Made by a program: the position numbers and the translations under genes. Shown in pieces: positions 7,140 through 14,738 of a stretch of 18,775 bases of DNA. The stretch is from JBFISM01 sp041608535 (GTDB lineage Bacteria; Actinomycetota; Acidimicrobiia; Spongiisociales; UBA5794). The stretch is from contig JBFISM010000069.1 of the NCBI GenBank assembly GCA_041608535.1, positions 1-18,775 of the forward strand. Reading direction: 5' to 3'. The notes under the pieces are model-generated. The model made no database searches, had not been told where the DNA came from, and worked only from the letters and a program-made list of their open reading frames with translations. Position 1 is the first letter of the stretch; each line of letters starts with the position of its first letter.

Positions 7140-8933
7140 CTATCTGACGACGGGCAGAGTGATCGAGGTCGGGTGCGTTCGGTCGTGGAGCACGGCCTGC
7201 GTCGCGGGGACTGCGGTCGTGAGCCTGCCTGACATCAGCGGGCCTCCCGTGTTGAGGTTGCGGTCCCACTGTGGGAAATCCGAGCTGGTGATGTCGAGCC
7301 GCAGTCTCGAGCCGGCGGGGATCGCCGCACCGACAGGTCCGAGGTCGATGTGGAACCGGTACACCACTCCGGGCTCGATCAGCGATGGCGTCGTCAGCGA
7401 CTCGCGGAACCTCGCTCTGACGATCCCTTCCTGCAGGTTGATGCTGGTGCCGTCCTCGTCGACGACACACAGTCGTGCCGTGAAATCTGTGTCCTGTGCA
7501 GTACTCGCTGCGCATAGCGCCACGGTGACATTGCCGAGGAGCTCGATGTCATCCTCGAGCGGTTCGGACGTGTAGACGAGCATCAGCGGAGAGGATTCGG
7601 CCTCGTGCTGGTCGGCTGGGCCCATCGGAGAGATCGCCGCAATGCAGCATGAGTGTCCGCCATTCGACATCACCGGCGCCGCAGGGGCGTAGATGTAGAT
7701 GTCCGGTGGTTCGTCGTCCGGCGGGATGGGATCGAGCGTGCCGTCGCCGAACTTGCTCTGTGCCCGCCCGTTCGAGTGAGCAAACCACTCCTCGTCGTGA
7801 GCGTTGTTTGGGGGCCAATCGTCGAGATCCAGCCAGCCTCCGTCGACCGTGAAGATCGTCACCGGGCTGTCGAGCGCGCCGTTGGCCTCGCCCTTCATGG
7901 TGTGATCGAACCAACGCAGAACCCAGTCATCGACCGACTGGGTGGCCGGGCCTTCGGCGCCGCGTCTTCCCACCGGCGTCCAAGGACCGTGCGTCCAAGG
8001 ACCGATGAGCAGCTTCTGGCGAGCCCTCGCCTCGGGGCTCCCTTCCGCCCGAATTCCCACGAAGTTCTTCACCGTTCCGGACAGAAACACGTCGTACCAG
8101 CCACCGATGTGGAGGGCAGCCACACCAATGCGGCCGTAGTCCTCGTCTATGCTCCAACGCTTCCAATAGCCGTCATACGTGGGGTGCTCGAGCCAGTCGA
8201 AGAAGTAGGGTGCGCTCACTCGATCGAGCGGTGGGTAGCTCGACACCGGCAGCGACCAGAGGTGGGCGGAAGACTCCCGCAGCGAAGCACCGAGACTATC
8301 CGCCGCAGCGAGATCGCCCCTCCGCCGTGCGTCCTCGATCGCCAGCAGGTTTGCCCAGGAGGCGGCAAACGCCAGCGCGAATGCACCAGCGTTGTATGTC
8401 CACCCGTCGTAGTACTGGGAAGACGTGAAGGACGGTGCGATCGAGACCAGTGAGGGGGGACGCATCACTGCGGTGAGCAGCTGTGTTGCACCCAAGTAGG
8501 ACAACCCCATCATCCCGACTCTGCCGTCGCTGCCCGAGAGAGTCGCCGCCCACTCGACGCTGTCGTAGCCGTCCTCCATCTCGTTGAGGAATGGATAGAA
8601 GTCCCCGTCGGAGGCATACCGACCGCGGGCGTCTTGAACAACCACCACGTAGCCGTGGGACGCAAACCACGCCGGATGACTGTTTCCGAAGAGGGTGGCA
8701 GTCCGCTTGTCGTAGATGGTCCGCATGAGGAGAACGGGCAGCGGTGCGGCCGTGGCGGGGCGATACACGTCGGCTCGCAGCACAACTCCGTCGCGCATCG
8801 TCGCCGGCACGTCTCGTTCCACGGAGACGTTCAGCCCCGGTATGTGCTCCTGCGGAATCTGCCCTCCCTTGGACGAAGGGAAGTGTGGCGTCTGCACGCT
8901 GTGCTCGCCACTGGTTGATTGCTGCTGCCACAT
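7140..8933 (-). CDS. CocE/NonD-family alpha/beta hydrolase (S15 X-Pro dipeptidyl-peptidase type)
   Basis: This serine hydrolase of 597 residues has the N-terminal landmark VERDVPATMRDGVVLRADVYRP (38-59). The nucleophile elbow is GLSYLG with Ser145, the acid is Asp281 in GGWYDVF, and the base is His315 in GPWTHGPW, matching the Ser-Asp-His layout of cocaine esterase and PepX. The C-terminal third (about 425-597) is the PepX_C jelly-roll, including SRLRLDITSSDFPQWDRNLNTG. Family members cleave esters or acyl-amide bonds; the substrate here is unknown. The start is uncertain: the ATG at 8933 lies inside an IS110 remnant read in another frame, so GTG 8897 (Val13) is a plausible alternative. The gene converges on the P450 with only 12 nt between stop codons. 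Confidence 0.9.
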   Translation of the reverse strand: MWQQQSTSGEHSVQTPHFPSSKGGQIPQEHIPGLNVSVERDVPATMRDGVVLRADVYRPATAAPLPVLLMRTIYDKRTATLFGNSHPAWFASHGYVVVVQDARGRYASDGDFYPFLNEMEDGYDSVEWAATLSGSDGRVGMMGLSYLGATQLLTAVMRPPSLVSIAPSFTSSQYYDGWTYNAGAFALAFAASWANLLAIEDARRRGDLAAADSLGASLRESSAHLWSLPVSSYPPLDRVSAPYFFDWLEHPTYDGYWKRWSIDEDYGRIGVAALHIGGWYDVFLSGTVKNFVGIRAEGSPEARARQKLLIGPWTHGPWTPVGRRGAEGPATQSVDDWVLRWFDHTMKGEANGALDSPVTIFTVDGGWLDLDDWPPNNAHDEEWFAHSNGRAQSKFGDGTLDPIPPDDEPPDIYIYAPAAPVMSNGGHSCCIAAISPMGPADQHEAESSPLMLVYTSEPLEDDIELLGNVTVALCAASTAQDTDFTARLCVVDEDGTSINLQEGIVRARFRESLTTPSLIEPGVVYRFHIDLGPVGAAIPAGSRLRLDITSSDFPQWDRNLNTGGPLMSGRLTTAVPATQAVLHDRTHPTSITLPVVR

Positions 8934-9015
8934 GGATGTCGGCGTGGGTGTCGACCCCGCCGATCACAGCATCCGGGTTGGTCTCACGATGGTCACTGCC
9001 ATCTCTCCTCCCTTG
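8912..9015 (-). mobile_element. Remnant of an IS110-family transposase gene (5' end only)
   Basis: Read on the minus strand, the sequence has a strong Shine-Dalgarno run (GGGAGGAGAG, about 9003-9012), an ATG at 9002 and codons for MAVTIVRPTRML, then TGA at 8964-8966. One frame over it continues VIGGVDTHADIHVAAAINQ (to about 8912). This joins into the characteristic N-terminus of actinobacterial IS110 transposases, including the first catalytic Asp of the DEDD domain (GVDTHAD). A frameshift separates the two halves, and homology stops where the CocE-type gene begins. No other IS110 part or terminal sequence was recognised, so this is a decayed relic. Identification is from remembered family motifs. 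Confidence 0.7.
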
Positions 9016-9144
9016 TGGACAGGGGTGGCACGCACATGCCGGGAGGTTGGACCCGAGACAACCAGTCCTGGCGCTGGATCTCGGACCAGAACGAACCTTC
9101 CGCGAAGTGTCCGAGAACGGCACGTGTGCGCTCGTTCTTGCGGG

Positions 9145-9561
9145 TCAGATCACTTCGATGAGGCACGCCGTCCCGGGGCCCGTGACGGGCGAGCGCTTGC
9201 GGTGAGGAGGCTGCAGCCGAGGGTCTCTGCGAGCGCGATGCAGCAGGCGTCGTAGGCGGTGAGGTTGTCGCGCAACTGCCAGCAGCGACGCAGCAGCGGC
9301 GCAGTGGGATACACGGTCATGGGAAGGTCGAGGAGATCCGTCACCGCCTGTTCCGTCTGGGTGACGTCGATGGTCGCGACGTGGAGCTGTCGACGGGCCA
9401 CCGACAGGACTTCGACGCGGAGCAGATCCGGTGCGGCGATCTGCTCACCGTGCAGACGTTGCCGGAAGCGGACACCCGTCGGGTCCGCCATCGGCAACCA
9501 CCGGGGCAATGACTGAGGCGTCAGCGACGAGGGCGGCTGGAGGATGAAAGCACCAACCCAT
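9145..9561 (-). pseudogene. PIN-domain (VapC-like) toxin, frameshifted
   Basis: The parts of a PIN-domain ribonuclease toxin are spread over more than one frame. The N-terminal ALVADASVIAPVVADGGPDG lies in one frame, with the first catalytic Asp at 9520-9522. The rest continues in a second frame as GVRFRQRLHGEQIAAPDLLRVE and onward to NLTAYDACCIALAETLG. An extra base near 9474 accounts for the shift. Near the 3' end a second shift separates APGRR from a normal-looking terminal LIEVI and stop (9145-9147). The fourth acidic position, usually TAD, is TAS here. Acidic residues at VADAS, RVEVL and AYDA remain. An intact ORF for 9150-9509 exists but lacks the first strand and Asp. No antitoxin gene was recognised in the 126 nt on its 5' side. 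Probably inactive, barring programmed frameshifting or sequencing error. Confidence 0.75.
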
Positions 9562-9687
9562 CGACTCCGGGTCTTCGATCCAGCAGGTCAGTCCTATCCC
9601 GCTCGATCCCCGACTCGGCCACCTCCGAAGCATGACCTGCCCGAACGACGGATGCCGGGTCGCCTTCTCGACCTCGAGCAGATCAGA

Positions 9688-10926
9688 TCACTGAGCGTCA
9701 ACAAGCTGATGCACCGCGACTCGGTCGATCTTGCCGATTCCGGTACGGGGTAGACGCTCGACCCGGATCCAGCGAGCGGGGACCTCATGTCGGGCAAGCA
9801 CCTGCGCCGCCGACGAGCGCAGCTCCTCCGCCGAAGCTACGGCGCCTTGGTAGACGGCCACGACCCGCTGGCCCCAATCGGCGTCCGGGAGTCCGATCAC
9901 ACACGCCGAGTCGATGCCGGGTAGCGACTCCAGCACGGCTTCGACGGTCTCCGGGTGGACGTTCTCGCCGCCGGTGATGATGACGTGGTCGGTGCGACCA
10001 ACGACGACGAGGTTGCCGTCGTCCAACCGACCGATGTCTCCTGTCCTGAACCAAGGCTCACCTCGCGGAGGCTCGCCGAGGTAGCCGGGCGACACCATCG
10101 GACCTGCCACTTCGATGGCGCCGTCGGCGCTCGTGCGTAGATCGACGCCGGGGAGCGGAACGAGGGGCCCCCCGGGATCGATCGCGGTGGCTGCTTGCGA
10201 GGCCGTCTCGGTCATGCCGTAGCTGGCCATTGCGGGGAGCCCTGCCTCGAGCGCCCGCACGAGCAGCGGCTGCGGGAGTGGACCGCCACCGACCAGCACG
10301 CTGCGGCAAGCCCAGCTTGCCTCCGTCGATGCCTCGAGCGTCCGCTGCAGGGTCGTCGGCACGAGCGATGCGATCGTCGCCTCACCGCCGGCCAGCAGGC
10401 GCGCCGTTCGCACCGGGTCGAAATCGGGCTCCAGGATCATCGTCGTTGCTTCCCGCAATGATCGAAGGAAGACCGAAAACCCGCCGATGTGGTGGAGAGG
10501 CAGGTTGCACAGCCAGCGCTCATCGGGGGAGTGGTCGAGATGGCGTGCGGAGGCTGCCGCCGATGCGGCGAGGTTGTCGAACGTCAGCCGCACCGCCTTC
10601 GGCCCACCGCTCGAGCCGGAGGTCATCACAATCAGGGCATCGCCGGGCTCGGCGATCTCGTCCTTGTTGTTCGGCGGCGTGCCTGCGGGTTCGAGCTGGG
10701 CGACATAACCGGCCATCCACAGCTCGAGCAGGGCGACAAAGGTCTCCGAGGTGGACGTCATCCCCAGGCCGACGATGCGGTGGGGAGTCGGGCTGCCCCG
10801 ACGATCCTCGTAGCGCCACCGGGTGCGCTCGGCGAGCTGCGCAAACGTGGTCACCGCATCCCGCTCCACGATGCACGGATGATCCGGCCGATCGTTCGCC
10901 GCTCTGTCGAGCCATTCCAAGATCAC
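9688..10926 (-). CDS. menE: MenE-like AMP-forming acyl-CoA ligase (o-succinylbenzoate-CoA ligase)
   Basis: This ANL-superfamily adenylating enzyme has 412 residues. Motifs in order: P-loop MTSGSSGGPKAVRLT (101-115), LPLHHIGGFSVFLRSL (142-157; the HHIGGF box is characteristic of MenE), A5 YGMTET (236-241), A7 WFRTGDIG (292-299), A8 GRTDHVIITGGENVHP (310-325) and A10 PRTGIGKIDR (393-402) with catalytic Lys399. MenE activates o-succinylbenzoate to its CoA ester in menaquinone synthesis, the usual quinone in actinobacteria. The short N-terminal domain also fits MenE better than long fatty-acyl ligases. The start is GTG 10926 without a clear Shine-Dalgarno sequence. It is divergent from the tRNA-Thr promoter. 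No other men genes are in view, so the substrate assignment rests on motifs alone. Confidence 0.8.
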   Translation of the reverse strand: MILEWLDRAANDRPDHPCIVERDAVTTFAQLAERTRWRYEDRRGSPTPHRIVGLGMTSTSETFVALLELWMAGYVAQLEPAGTPPNNKDEIAEPGDALIVMTSGSSGGPKAVRLTFDNLAASAAASARHLDHSPDERWLCNLPLHHIGGFSVFLRSLREATTMILEPDFDPVRTARLLAGGEATIASLVPTTLQRTLEASTEASWACRSVLVGGGPLPQPLLVRALEAGLPAMASYGMTETASQAATAIDPGGPLVPLPGVDLRTSADGAIEVAGPMVSPGYLGEPPRGEPWFRTGDIGRLDDGNLVVVGRTDHVIITGGENVHPETVEAVLESLPGIDSACVIGLPDADWGQRVVAVYQGAVASAEELRSSAAQVLARHEVPARWIRVERLPRTGIGKIDRVAVHQLVDAQ

Positions 10927-10946
10927 GACGCGAGGAAGCTACCGGG

Positions 10947-10975
10947 TTCACAAGCCGAAGTCCGTTCGGTACAAT
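10947..10975 (+). promoter_or_regulatory. Strong sigma70-type promoter of the tRNA-Thr/tuf operon
   Basis: TTCACA (10947-10952) and TACAAT (10970-10975), each 5 of 6 consensus bases, are spaced exactly 17 nt. The predicted RNA start near 10982 lies about 28 nt before the tRNA-Thr 5'-part copy and about 120 nt before the intact tRNA-Thr. No other good promoter is visible before tRNA-Thr, so this likely drives the tRNA genes and perhaps tuf and rpmG. Confidence 0.75.
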
Positions 10976-11009
10976 CTCGCGTCGCCGGGCTCTATGAAGC
11001 GCGGCGCTG

Positions 11010-11033
11010 GCCTCCTTAGCTCAGTGGCAGAGC
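11010..11033 (+). repeat. 24-nt direct copy of the 5' part of tRNA-Thr
   Basis: Bases 11010-11033 are identical to tRNA-Thr positions 1-24 (11101-11124), covering the 5' acceptor strand and the D-arm hairpin. The match ends at the D-stem; what follows is not the rest of a tRNA. GGCCTC at 11009-11014 can pair with GAGGCC at 11079-11084, so 11009-11084 (76 nt, tRNA length) could close like an acceptor stem. No anticodon arm of normal form is visible, so this is not a functional tRNA gene. Confidence 0.9.
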
Positions 11034-11056
11034 CCAATCAGGGGACACGGCCATGG

Positions 11057-11073
11057 TTACCATGGAAGTGCTC
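11057..11073 (-). repeat. 17-nt inverted copy of the tRNA-Thr anticodon arm
   Basis: TTACCATGGAAGTGCTC at 11057-11073 is the exact reverse complement of tRNA-Thr bases 11121-11137, which span the 3' D-stem strand, the 5' anticodon stem and the anticodon GGT. Locally it can form two mutually exclusive hairpins: CCATGG/CCATGG (11051-11056 with 11060-11065) and CATGGA/TCCATG (11061-11066 with 11072-11077). In a common precursor it could also pair with the tRNA itself. Confidence 0.9.
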
Positions 11074-11100
11074 CATGTGAGGCCAAGACAACTGAAACCT

Positions 11101-11172
11101 GCCTCCTTAGCTCAGTGGCAGAGCACTTCCATGGTAAGGAAGGGGTCCCGGGTTCAAATCCCGGAGGAGGCT
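11101..11172 (+). tRNA. tRNA-Thr(GGT)
   Basis: A full cloverleaf can be drawn. The acceptor GCCTCCT pairs with AGGAGGC, the D-arm is GCTC/GAGC, and the anticodon stem CTTCC/GGAAG encloses loop ATGGTAA with anticodon GGT. A 5-nt variable loop and T-arm CCGGG-TTCAAAT-CCCGG follow, with discriminator T at 11172. CCA is not encoded. The gene heads a tRNA-Thr, tRNA-Met, tuf, rpmG series; E. coli likewise has thrT(GGU) just upstream of tufB. Confidence 0.95.
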
Positions 11173-11174
11173 CC

Positions 11175-11191
11175 GGTGACCTGTGGTCACC
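11175..11191 (+). terminator. Hairpin directly after tRNA-Thr
   Basis: GGTGACC (11175-11181) and GGTCACC (11185-11191) form a perfect 7-bp stem with a TGT loop starting 3 nt after the tRNA. No T-run follows. It could be a weak terminator or a block that sets the end for 3' tRNA processing. Confidence 0.45.
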
Positions 11192-11205
11192 ATCGGGCGC
11201 AAAGC

Positions 11206-11236
11206 TGGACGTGCGCGTCATCGTTCTTGCTATCCT
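11206..11236 (+). promoter_or_regulatory. Possible secondary promoter for tRNA-Met/tuf
   Basis: TATCCT (11231-11236) is preceded by TGGACG (11206-11211) at a 19-nt spacing. Both boxes are imperfect and the spacing is long. If real, it would separate tRNA-Met-tuf expression from the odd tRNA-Thr leader. Confidence 0.3.
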
Positions 11237-11320
11237 CTGGCCGCTTCCCTCACGCCGAAGGTAGGGCCCGGATGGCTCACCCGATCGCAGAGGGAACAAG
11301 CCAACCACTGCACACGCCGC

Positions 11321-11394
11321 GGCGGCGTAGCTCAGTCGGTAAGAGCGCTCGACTCATAATCGAGAGGTCGGCGGTTCAAGTCCGCCCGCCGCTA
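11321..11394 (+). tRNA. tRNA with CAT anticodon (elongator Met most likely)
   Basis: The cloverleaf has acceptor GGCGGCG/CGCCGCT (terminal G-U pair), D-arm GCTC/GAGC, anticodon stem CTCGA/TCGAG with loop CTCATAA (anticodon CAT), and T-arm GGCGG-TTCAAGT-CCGCC; the discriminator is A. The anticodon stem lacks the three G-C pairs of initiator tRNAs, so it is not fMet. The position next to tRNA-Thr matches metT of mycobacteria. A lysidine-modified tRNA-Ile(CAT) is a less likely alternative. Confidence 0.92.
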
Positions 11395-11438
11395 CGTAGC
11401 AAAACAGACACACAGCACCCCCCAAAGAGGAGCTACTG

Positions 11439-12626
<1,188 letters not shown>

Positions 12627-12635
12627 CGATACGGC

Positions 12636-12797
12636 GTGGCCAGCGACAAGCGTCCTCCAGTAACGCTCGCTTGCGAGACCTGCAAGCGGCGTAACTACGT
12701 GACGACGAAGAACAAGGCGAACACCAGAGAACGGCTGGAGCTCAAGAAGTACTGCCGCTGGTGTCGATCGCACCAGCCACATCGAGAGACTCGATAG
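12636..12797 (+). CDS. rpmG: 50S ribosomal protein L33, zinc-ribbon form
   Basis: A 53-residue protein starts at GTG 12636, 9 nt after the tuf stop. It has the L33 core LACETCKRRNYVTTKNKANT and a C-terminal KKYCRWCRSHQPHRETR. The two Cys pairs CETC and CRWC mark the zinc-binding C+ form. This matches rpmG2 in the mycobacterial tRNA-Met-rpmG2-had order. Probably translated from the tuf message. Confidence 0.95.
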   Translation: MASDKRPPVTLACETCKRRNYVTTKNKANTRERLELKKYCRWCRSHQPHRETR

Positions 12798-12798
12798 C

Positions 12799-12830
12799 GC
12801 AACGCCCCGCCCCTCCCGGCGGGGCGTTGC
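12799..12830 (+). terminator. Strong hairpin terminator after tuf-rpmG
   Basis: GCAACGCCCCGCC (12799-12811) pairs without mismatch with GGCGGGGCGTTGC (12818-12830), a 13-bp GC-rich stem with a 6-nt loop, starting 1 nt after the rpmG stop. Only scattered T residues follow. It is the clear end of the tRNA-Thr/tuf/rpmG transcription unit. Confidence 0.85.
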
Positions 12831-12863
12831 CTGTCCCGTTCGCGTTGCCGGCCGGCTCCCTGG

Positions 12864-12869
12864 TTAACT
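12864..12869 (+). promoter_or_regulatory. Possible -10 element for a leaderless dehydratase mRNA
   Basis: TTAACT ends 7 nt before the ATG at 12877, the distance expected if transcription starts at the start codon itself. No Shine-Dalgarno sequence precedes that ATG, which fits a leaderless message, a common actinobacterial arrangement. No good -35 is seen. Confidence 0.4.
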
Positions 12870-12876
12870 GCGCCCC

Positions 12877-13740
12877 ATGTCGCTGGAAGCACTCGAGGGT
12901 CGCTCCTACGGACCGATCGATGTCACCATCTCGTCGGAGAAGGTCTCCGAGTTCGTGGTCGCCACCGGCGATGACCCCACCCGTTGGGCGGACGCCGCAC
13001 CGCCCGGGTTCGCTGGAGCGCTCTTGTTCCGGGCGGCGCCACTGTTCATCGACTCAGCCGAGGTCGGTGAGCACACCCGAGTCCTCGTCCACAGCGACCA
13101 GCGGTTCACGTGGCATCGACCGCTGAGCGTGGGACTCACCACGTCGATCGTCGGACAGGTGTCCCGTGTCCGGGTCCGTGGAGAGATGAACTTCGTCACG
13201 TTCGAGGTGTCCGTCTCCAGCGACTCCGGTCCCGTGCTGGATTCGGTGTCGACCTTTCTCATGGGAACCGGAGCAGCGGCGGAGCCGGGGCCGGACGAGG
13301 GCGAGCCACCGGTCGACGCCGGTGGGCTCGAGCCGTACACCCCGGCCACGATCGAGCTGCAACCCGGTGTGCACCTCTCCCCGATCACCCGGTCGGCCAG
13401 CCGGAGCGATCTGGTGCGCTACGCCGGAGCATCCGGTGACTTCAACCCGATCCATTTCGACCACGATGCGGCCCGGCGCGCCGGTCTCGATGGCATCGTC
13501 GTCCATGGTCTGTGCATGACTGCCTGGCTCACCCAAGTGGCCGCAACCGGATCGCCGGCGCCGGATCCACTGGCGGAGATCAAGGTGCGCTTTCGCAGTG
13601 CACTTCGCCCGGCACAGGCGGCGACGATCACAGCCGAGTGTGTCGACGTGTCGAATGGCGTTGCGGCCGTTACTCTCAGGCTCGGTACGGACGGGGAAGA
13701 CCTCGTGAACGCCAGCTCATCGGTACGGATTGGGGCGTGA
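12877..13740 (+). CDS. Fused double-hotdog MaoC/Had-type dehydratase
   Basis: The protein has 287 residues and two hotdog domains. The N-terminal half (about 1-130) resembles the FAS1-like dehydratase domain of mycobacterial HadA/HadC, starting LEGRSYGPIDVTISSEKVSEF. An acidic, Pro/Gly-rich linker (about 132-152) leads to a C-terminal MaoC hydratase domain like HadB. That domain carries the hydratase motif YAGASGDFNPIHFDHDAA with catalytic Asp188 and His193, followed by GIVVHGLCMTAW. Had enzymes dehydrate 3-hydroxyacyl-ACP or hydrate enoyl-CoA. Its position between rpmG and tRNA-Trp matches hadABC in mycobacteria, supporting orthology with a fused HadA-HadB. The substrate without mycolic acid synthesis is unclear. 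It probably forms an operon with the sigma factor 6 nt downstream. Confidence 0.88.
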   Translation: MSLEALEGRSYGPIDVTISSEKVSEFVVATGDDPTRWADAAPPGFAGALLFRAAPLFIDSAEVGEHTRVLVHSDQRFTWHRPLSVGLTTSIVGQVSRVRVRGEMNFVTFEVSVSSDSGPVLDSVSTFLMGTGAAAEPGPDEGEPPVDAGGLEPYTPATIELQPGVHLSPITRSASRSDLVRYAGASGDFNPIHFDHDAARRAGLDGIVVHGLCMTAWLTQVAATGSPAPDPLAEIKVRFRSALRPAQAATITAECVDVSNGVAAVTLRLGTDGEDLVNASSSVRIGA

Positions 13741-13746
13741 GAGGGT

Positions 13747-14358
13747 ATGCATGCGGAACGGGTAGGGATCGGTAGGGGATTCGATCGCGTCGGCGACCCT
13801 CCCCACGACGTATTGGTGGAAGCAGCCCGGAACGGCGACCAGGCCGCGTTTGCCCGGCTGGTCGCCATCCACCAGCACAACGTCTTCACGTTGGCGTTGC
13901 GTCTCGTGGCCGACCGCGAGCTCGCCGCCGACATCACGCAGAATGCGTTGCTCCGGGCCTGGAGAGCGATGCCGACATTTCGTGGCGAAGCTCGATTCTC
14001 CACCTGGCTGCATCGGATCACGGTGAACACCGCATACTCGACGAGGCGGAGGTGGCGCCGCGGCGAGACCGCGAACCTCGAGTGCGCCGCGGAGATCGTC
14101 GACGGTTCCGCAGGTCCGGAGCGTCTCGGCATCTCCTCGGCGCTGCATGGTCAACTGCATGCAGCTCTGCTCGGTCTGTGTGAGACCCGGCGCAGCGTCA
14201 TCGTCCTCAAGGACATCTACGAATGGTCTCATCCCGAGATCGCCGAACATCTCGGCATCTCGGTCACGGCCGCCAAGGTGAGGCTCCACCGAGCTCGCAA
14301 GCAGCTGCGCCAGCTGCTTGCCGCCGCCGTGGACCCGAGTGCCGGGGAGAACCCGTGA
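13747..14358 (+). CDS. ECF-type RNA polymerase sigma factor
   Basis: This protein of 203 residues has regions sigma2 and sigma4 only. Sigma2 (about 35-105) includes LAADITQNALLRAWRAMPTF and GEARFSTWLHRITVNTA, the -10 recognition and core-binding helices. Sigma4 (about 140-192) includes the helix-turn-helix SHPEIAEHLGISVTAAKVRLHRARKQL. It starts 6 nt after the dehydratase stop. The purines GAGGG abut the ATG, so the exact start is uncertain; the first 20 residues may be extra. The stop overlaps the next gene by 4 nt (GTGA), the usual sigma/anti-sigma coupling. The regulon is unknown; no autoregulatory promoter of obvious ECF type was found upstream of 12877 or 13747. Confidence 0.9.
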   Translation: MHAERVGIGRGFDRVGDPPHDVLVEAARNGDQAAFARLVAIHQHNVFTLALRLVADRELAADITQNALLRAWRAMPTFRGEARFSTWLHRITVNTAYSTRRRWRRGETANLECAAEIVDGSAGPERLGISSALHGQLHAALLGLCETRRSVIVLKDIYEWSHPEIAEHLGISVTAAKVRLHRARKQLRQLLAAAVDPSAGENP

Positions 14359-14705
14359 ACAGCAGGGCGATGCTTCGCGACGTACGGTGCGCCGTGGCGC
14401 TGGCGAAGTTCCCCGGTTCGGGGAGGCTGCGGTGGTTGCGCACCCACCGCGCCCGCTGTCTGCCATGTCAGGCGGAACAGGCGCGACGGCGCAAACTACA
14501 ACGGCAGATGCACGATCTGGCAGAGGTGACCGTCCCGGCGCCGACAGGCTTGGCCACCGACGTGGTGTACCGACTCGACCGCCACCGGATCGAAGCGGTG
14601 CGCCGGGAGGGGAGCGACTCGACGGGGTGGATGGTTGCCGCAGCCGCGGCAGCGGGGTGCGCCATGGCGCTGGCGCTGGCTCGTCGGGCGCTCTCTGCCG
14701 TGTGA
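14355..14705 (+). CDS. Small membrane-anchored zinc-finger anti-sigma factor (putative)
   Basis: This protein of 116 residues starts at GTG 14355, overlapping the sigma stop. It carries an HxxxCxxC motif, HRARCLPC with His31, Cys35 and Cys38, the hallmark of ZAS-type anti-sigma factors. A basic helix (QARRRKLQRQMHDL) and a C-terminal hydrophobic segment GWMVAAAAAAGCAMALALA (91-109) with only a few residues beyond follow. The expected role is to hold the ECF sigma at the membrane and release it on a signal. There is no extracytoplasmic sensor domain, so the cue would have to be cytoplasmic, redox (through the Zn-Cys site) or in the membrane. Assignment rests on motif, topology and gene pairing. 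Confidence 0.72.
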   Translation: MNSRAMLRDVRCAVALAKFPGSGRLRWLRTHRARCLPCQAEQARRRKLQRQMHDLAEVTVPAPTGLATDVVYRLDRHRIEAVRREGSDSTGWMVAAAAAAGCAMALALARRALSAV

Positions 14706-14708
14706 TTC

Positions 14709-14724
14709 GGACCCGGAAGGGTCC
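14709..14724 (+). terminator. Hairpin after the sigma/anti-sigma unit
   Basis: GGACCC (14709-14714) and GGGTCC (14719-14724) form a 6-bp stem capped by a GGAA tetraloop, 3 nt after the anti-sigma stop and 15 nt before the -35 of the next promoter. A T-tract is absent. Confidence 0.5.
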
Positions 14725-14738
14725 CCCAGTGCGGTAGT

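Noticed and set aside
8296..9123. 275-residue minus-strand frame covering the IS110 relic and the hydrolase 5' part
   Set aside because: Only its short IS110-like stretch (VIGGVDTHAD...) is meaningful; the rest is an off-frame reading of the CocE-type gene.
9562..9687. Antitoxin gene upstream of the PIN-domain pseudogene
   Set aside because: Short open stretches exist on the minus strand, but none has a start codon plus a recognisable antitoxin pattern.
11009..11084. A second functional tRNA gene
   Set aside because: The acceptor ends can pair and a D-arm is present, but there is no proper anticodon arm or T-loop.
11010..11172. Attachment-site duplication from an element integrated in tRNA-Thr
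   Set aside because: Integrases normally duplicate a tRNA 3' end; here the 5' end is copied, no integrase is present, and only 67 nt lie between the copies.
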